This document shows positions 15,587 to 16,832 of a stretch of DNA of 16,832 nt, piece by piece. The DNA lies in contig DCTX01000092.1 of assembly GCA_002329325.1 (NCBI GenBank), forward strand, positions 1-16,832, read 5' to 3'. The notes under the pieces were generated by a model, which was not told where the DNA came from, did not search any database, and worked only from the letters and a program-made list of their open reading frames with translations. Within the stretch, counting starts at the first letter, position 1; each line of letters opens with the position of its first letter. This stretch comes from Anaerolineales bacterium UBA1429. GTDB lineage: Bacteria > Chloroflexota > Anaerolineae > UBA1429. The translations under genes were made by a program, and so were the position numbers.

Positions 15587-15636
15587 GGCAGTGAGTGCGC
15601 AATGCACAGCACAGCCCTATATGCGAGGAAATCTCT

Positions 15637-15975
15637 ATGCCGTACGCAACCTGCCCCCAGTGCGATGAAGAGATCTATATGCCCGAGACGCCTGATATCG
15701 GCGATATCGTCCGTTGTCGTACTTGCGGCGTGCGCCTGGAGGTAGTCGGCCTACATCCCATTGAGCTGGACTGGCCCTGGGAGGGCGACGAGGACGCACT
15801 GGACGAAGAAGACGACGACTATGGCGATGGCTTTGACGTCTGGCACGAGGATGACGAAGACCTCGAGGACGAAGATCTGGAAGACGAGGACGAGTTGGAC
15901 GTTGACTATGGCGCCTACAACTCGTTCGACGAGGACGACTTTTCCTACGCTCGCATCAAACACCTGGACGAGTAG
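15637..15975 (+). CDS. LysW-like zinc-ribbon protein with long acidic tail
   Basis: This 112-residue protein begins with a LysW-type zinc ribbon: CPQC (C6, C9) and CRTC (C27, C30) frame IYMPETPDIGDIV, followed by LEVVGLHPIEL (35-44), the usual LysW core. LysW is a carrier protein whose C-terminal glutamate (in EDWGE) is joined to amino-acid biosynthetic intermediates. Here that ending is missing. Instead residues 51-90 are extremely acidic (27 of 40 are Asp or Glu, with a repeated DEDLEDED pattern) and the protein ends in KHLDE. ATG 15637 has GAGGAA (15625-15630) six bases upstream. No lysine or arginine biosynthesis genes lie nearby. It could be a divergent carrier, or a zinc-ribbon protein with an acidic, nucleic-acid-mimicking tail. 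The last 31 bases overlap the convergent gene on the other strand. Confidence 0.85.
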   Translation: MPYATCPQCDEEIYMPETPDIGDIVRCRTCGVRLEVVGLHPIELDWPWEGDEDALDEEDDDYGDGFDVWHEDDEDLEDEDLEDEDELDVDYGAYNSFDEDDFSYARIKHLDE

Positions 15976-16832
15976 TCGCCGGGGGCGCTGCCCAGCCCTA
16001 ACTTGGTGACATACCTTCTGCGGGCGGGCGATGCTTCCTCGACGAGACCCGTGATCACGCGGGCGCTGCCCCCTGGCGGGGTGGCGCCCGCTTCGCCTTC
16101 TAGTGTCACCACATCCCACACCTCGAGATCGGGGCGCAGCGGGACGGTCGCCTCGTCGGCCCGGCCCTCCAGCAGAGCCAGGGCCAGGACGTAGCTGGCC
16201 ACACCTGCCGCCATGGCGTCATTTGCCACCCGGTTGTCCTCCAGCGCGGCGGAGAGCCGCAGCCCCATGGCTTGTGAGGCCGCCAGGCTCTCGGACTCCG
16301 CGTAGGCGTCGTGGGCCTCTGAGGCCACTCGGACCTGGGTGCAGCGGTATCGGGCGCAGCCATAGGCTGCCTCGCGCACCTCGCCCGCCGCGCCGATCTG
16401 GGGCGTTGACTCTTGCGGGGGCGGGTAGGCGCTGATGTATAGGGCATCCGCCGCGGCGGGCCGCGCCACCGCCCGACCCAGCCGCAACAGCGCCTGCACC
16501 GCCGCCAGGGCGCTCTGGTGAGGGTGCAGGCTAAAGTGAGGCAGGGTCTCCGCCAAACCGGGCGCCTCGCCGATCTCCATCCGCAGACCCACGCGCCCGG
16601 CGACCTCCGCCAGCAGCCAGGCGATGGTGCGCCCGTACCACTCGATGGACTCGGCAGGCCGCCAGAGGGCCAGCAGGCCATAGGCGTCCACCGCCTCCAG
16701 GCGCACGCGCCCCGCGCCCTGCCCCTCGCTCACCGTGGCCGCTGTGATGTAGTAGTTGGGCGTCTCCACAGTCTCCGCGCCCGATGCCGTGCGGTAGCCT
16801 CTTCGCAGCCGCACCGCCGCCAGGGGCTTGGC
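15945..16832 (-). CDS. hypothetical protein, phage tail/baseplate-like, cut by the window edge
   Basis: The frame is open to the right edge, so the N-terminus lies outside the window. A GTG at 16814 is probably an internal valine. The visible 295 residues contain an alternating hydrophobic beta-rich region with EAVDAYGLLALWRP, a helical stretch (TIAWLLAEVAGRVGLRMEI), FSLHPHQSALAAVQALLRLG, and a C-terminal beta section with PLRPDLEVWDVVTLEG and ARVITGLVEEASPARRRY. The pattern of a folded domain, a helical stretch that includes AAVQALLRL, and a terminal 'defined bound, then conversion law' beta section loosely resembles phage baseplate/late-control-type or related structural proteins. This is weak recognition and I assign no function. 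It converges on the LysW-like gene and overlaps its last 31 bases. No other phage genes are visible. Confidence 0.55.
   Translation of the reverse strand, partial: AKPLAAVRLRRGYRTASGAETVETPNYYITAATVSEGQGAGRVRLEAVDAYGLLALWRPAESIEWYGRTIAWLLAEVAGRVGLRMEIGEAPGLAETLPHFSLHPHQSALAAVQALLRLGRAVARPAAADALYISAYPPPQESTPQIGAAGEVREAAYGCARYRCTQVRVASEAHDAYAESESLAASQAMGLRLSAALEDNRVANDAMAAGVASYVLALALLEGRADEATVPLRPDLEVWDVVTLEGEAGATPPGGSARVITGLVEEASPARRRYVTKLGLGSAPGDYSSRCLMRA

Noticed and set aside
15637..15975. Possibility that the acidic tail is a frameshift artefact
   Set aside because: The frame is continuous from a typical LysW core through the acidic segment to a stop, with a consistent repeated acidic codon pattern and no stop or frame break.

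Overview
The window is GC-rich bacterial chromosomal DNA with tightly packed genes and no rRNA, tRNA, CRISPR array, transposase or integrase. High GC, sigma70-like promoter boxes, a YgeY-type M20 hydrolase, a DUF5060/DUF4038 glycosidase and a polyphosphate-polymerase/DUF4956/CotH operon together suggest a free-living heterotroph. Chloroflexota (Anaerolineae or Caldilineae-like) is my best guess. It is inferred from gene content, because the window holds no marker gene.

Layout. Bases 1-368 are non-coding and hold a repeat family (two near-identical 81-bp copies plus a degenerate third), a perfect palindrome and a promoter. Bases 369-4305 carry an inositol-catabolism operon, iolD-iolE-iolG. These three genes encode consecutive early steps (myo-inositol to 2-keto-myo-inositol to a cyclic dione to 5-deoxy-glucuronate). 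A large stem-loop lies between iolD and iolE. Bases 4396-7009 carry an overlapping pair for surface polysaccharide synthesis (a GT4 glycosyltransferase and a polyprenyl-phosphate sugar transferase), driven by a strong promoter so close to the ATG that the mRNA is probably leaderless. Bases 7064-9832 carry a YgeY-like metallohydrolase and a cytoplasmic glycoside-hydrolase-like protein, each followed by a strong hairpin.

Bases 9914-13020 (minus strand) form an overlapping three-gene operon: a VTC-type polyphosphate polymerase domain protein, a DUF4956 membrane protein and a CotH-kinase lipoprotein. The layout suggests a cytosolic polymer-making enzyme, a membrane partner and an extracytoplasmic kinase. 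The VTC gene seems to use a non-AUG (CTG) start.

Bases 13283-15508 hold the most striking gene: a complete eukaryote-type DNA topoisomerase IB (core, coiled-coil linker and C-terminal tyrosine domain, with all five catalytic residues), fused to a C-terminal GNAT-like domain whose acetyl-CoA loop looks degenerate. It is followed by a LysW-like zinc-ribbon protein with an extended poly-acidic tail (15637-15975). The right edge is a minus-strand gene cut by the window end, with weak resemblance to phage-tail/baseplate-type proteins.

The observations most worth following up are the eukaryote-like TopIB with its fused domain, the VTC-DUF4956-CotH operon, and the acidic-tailed LysW-like protein.
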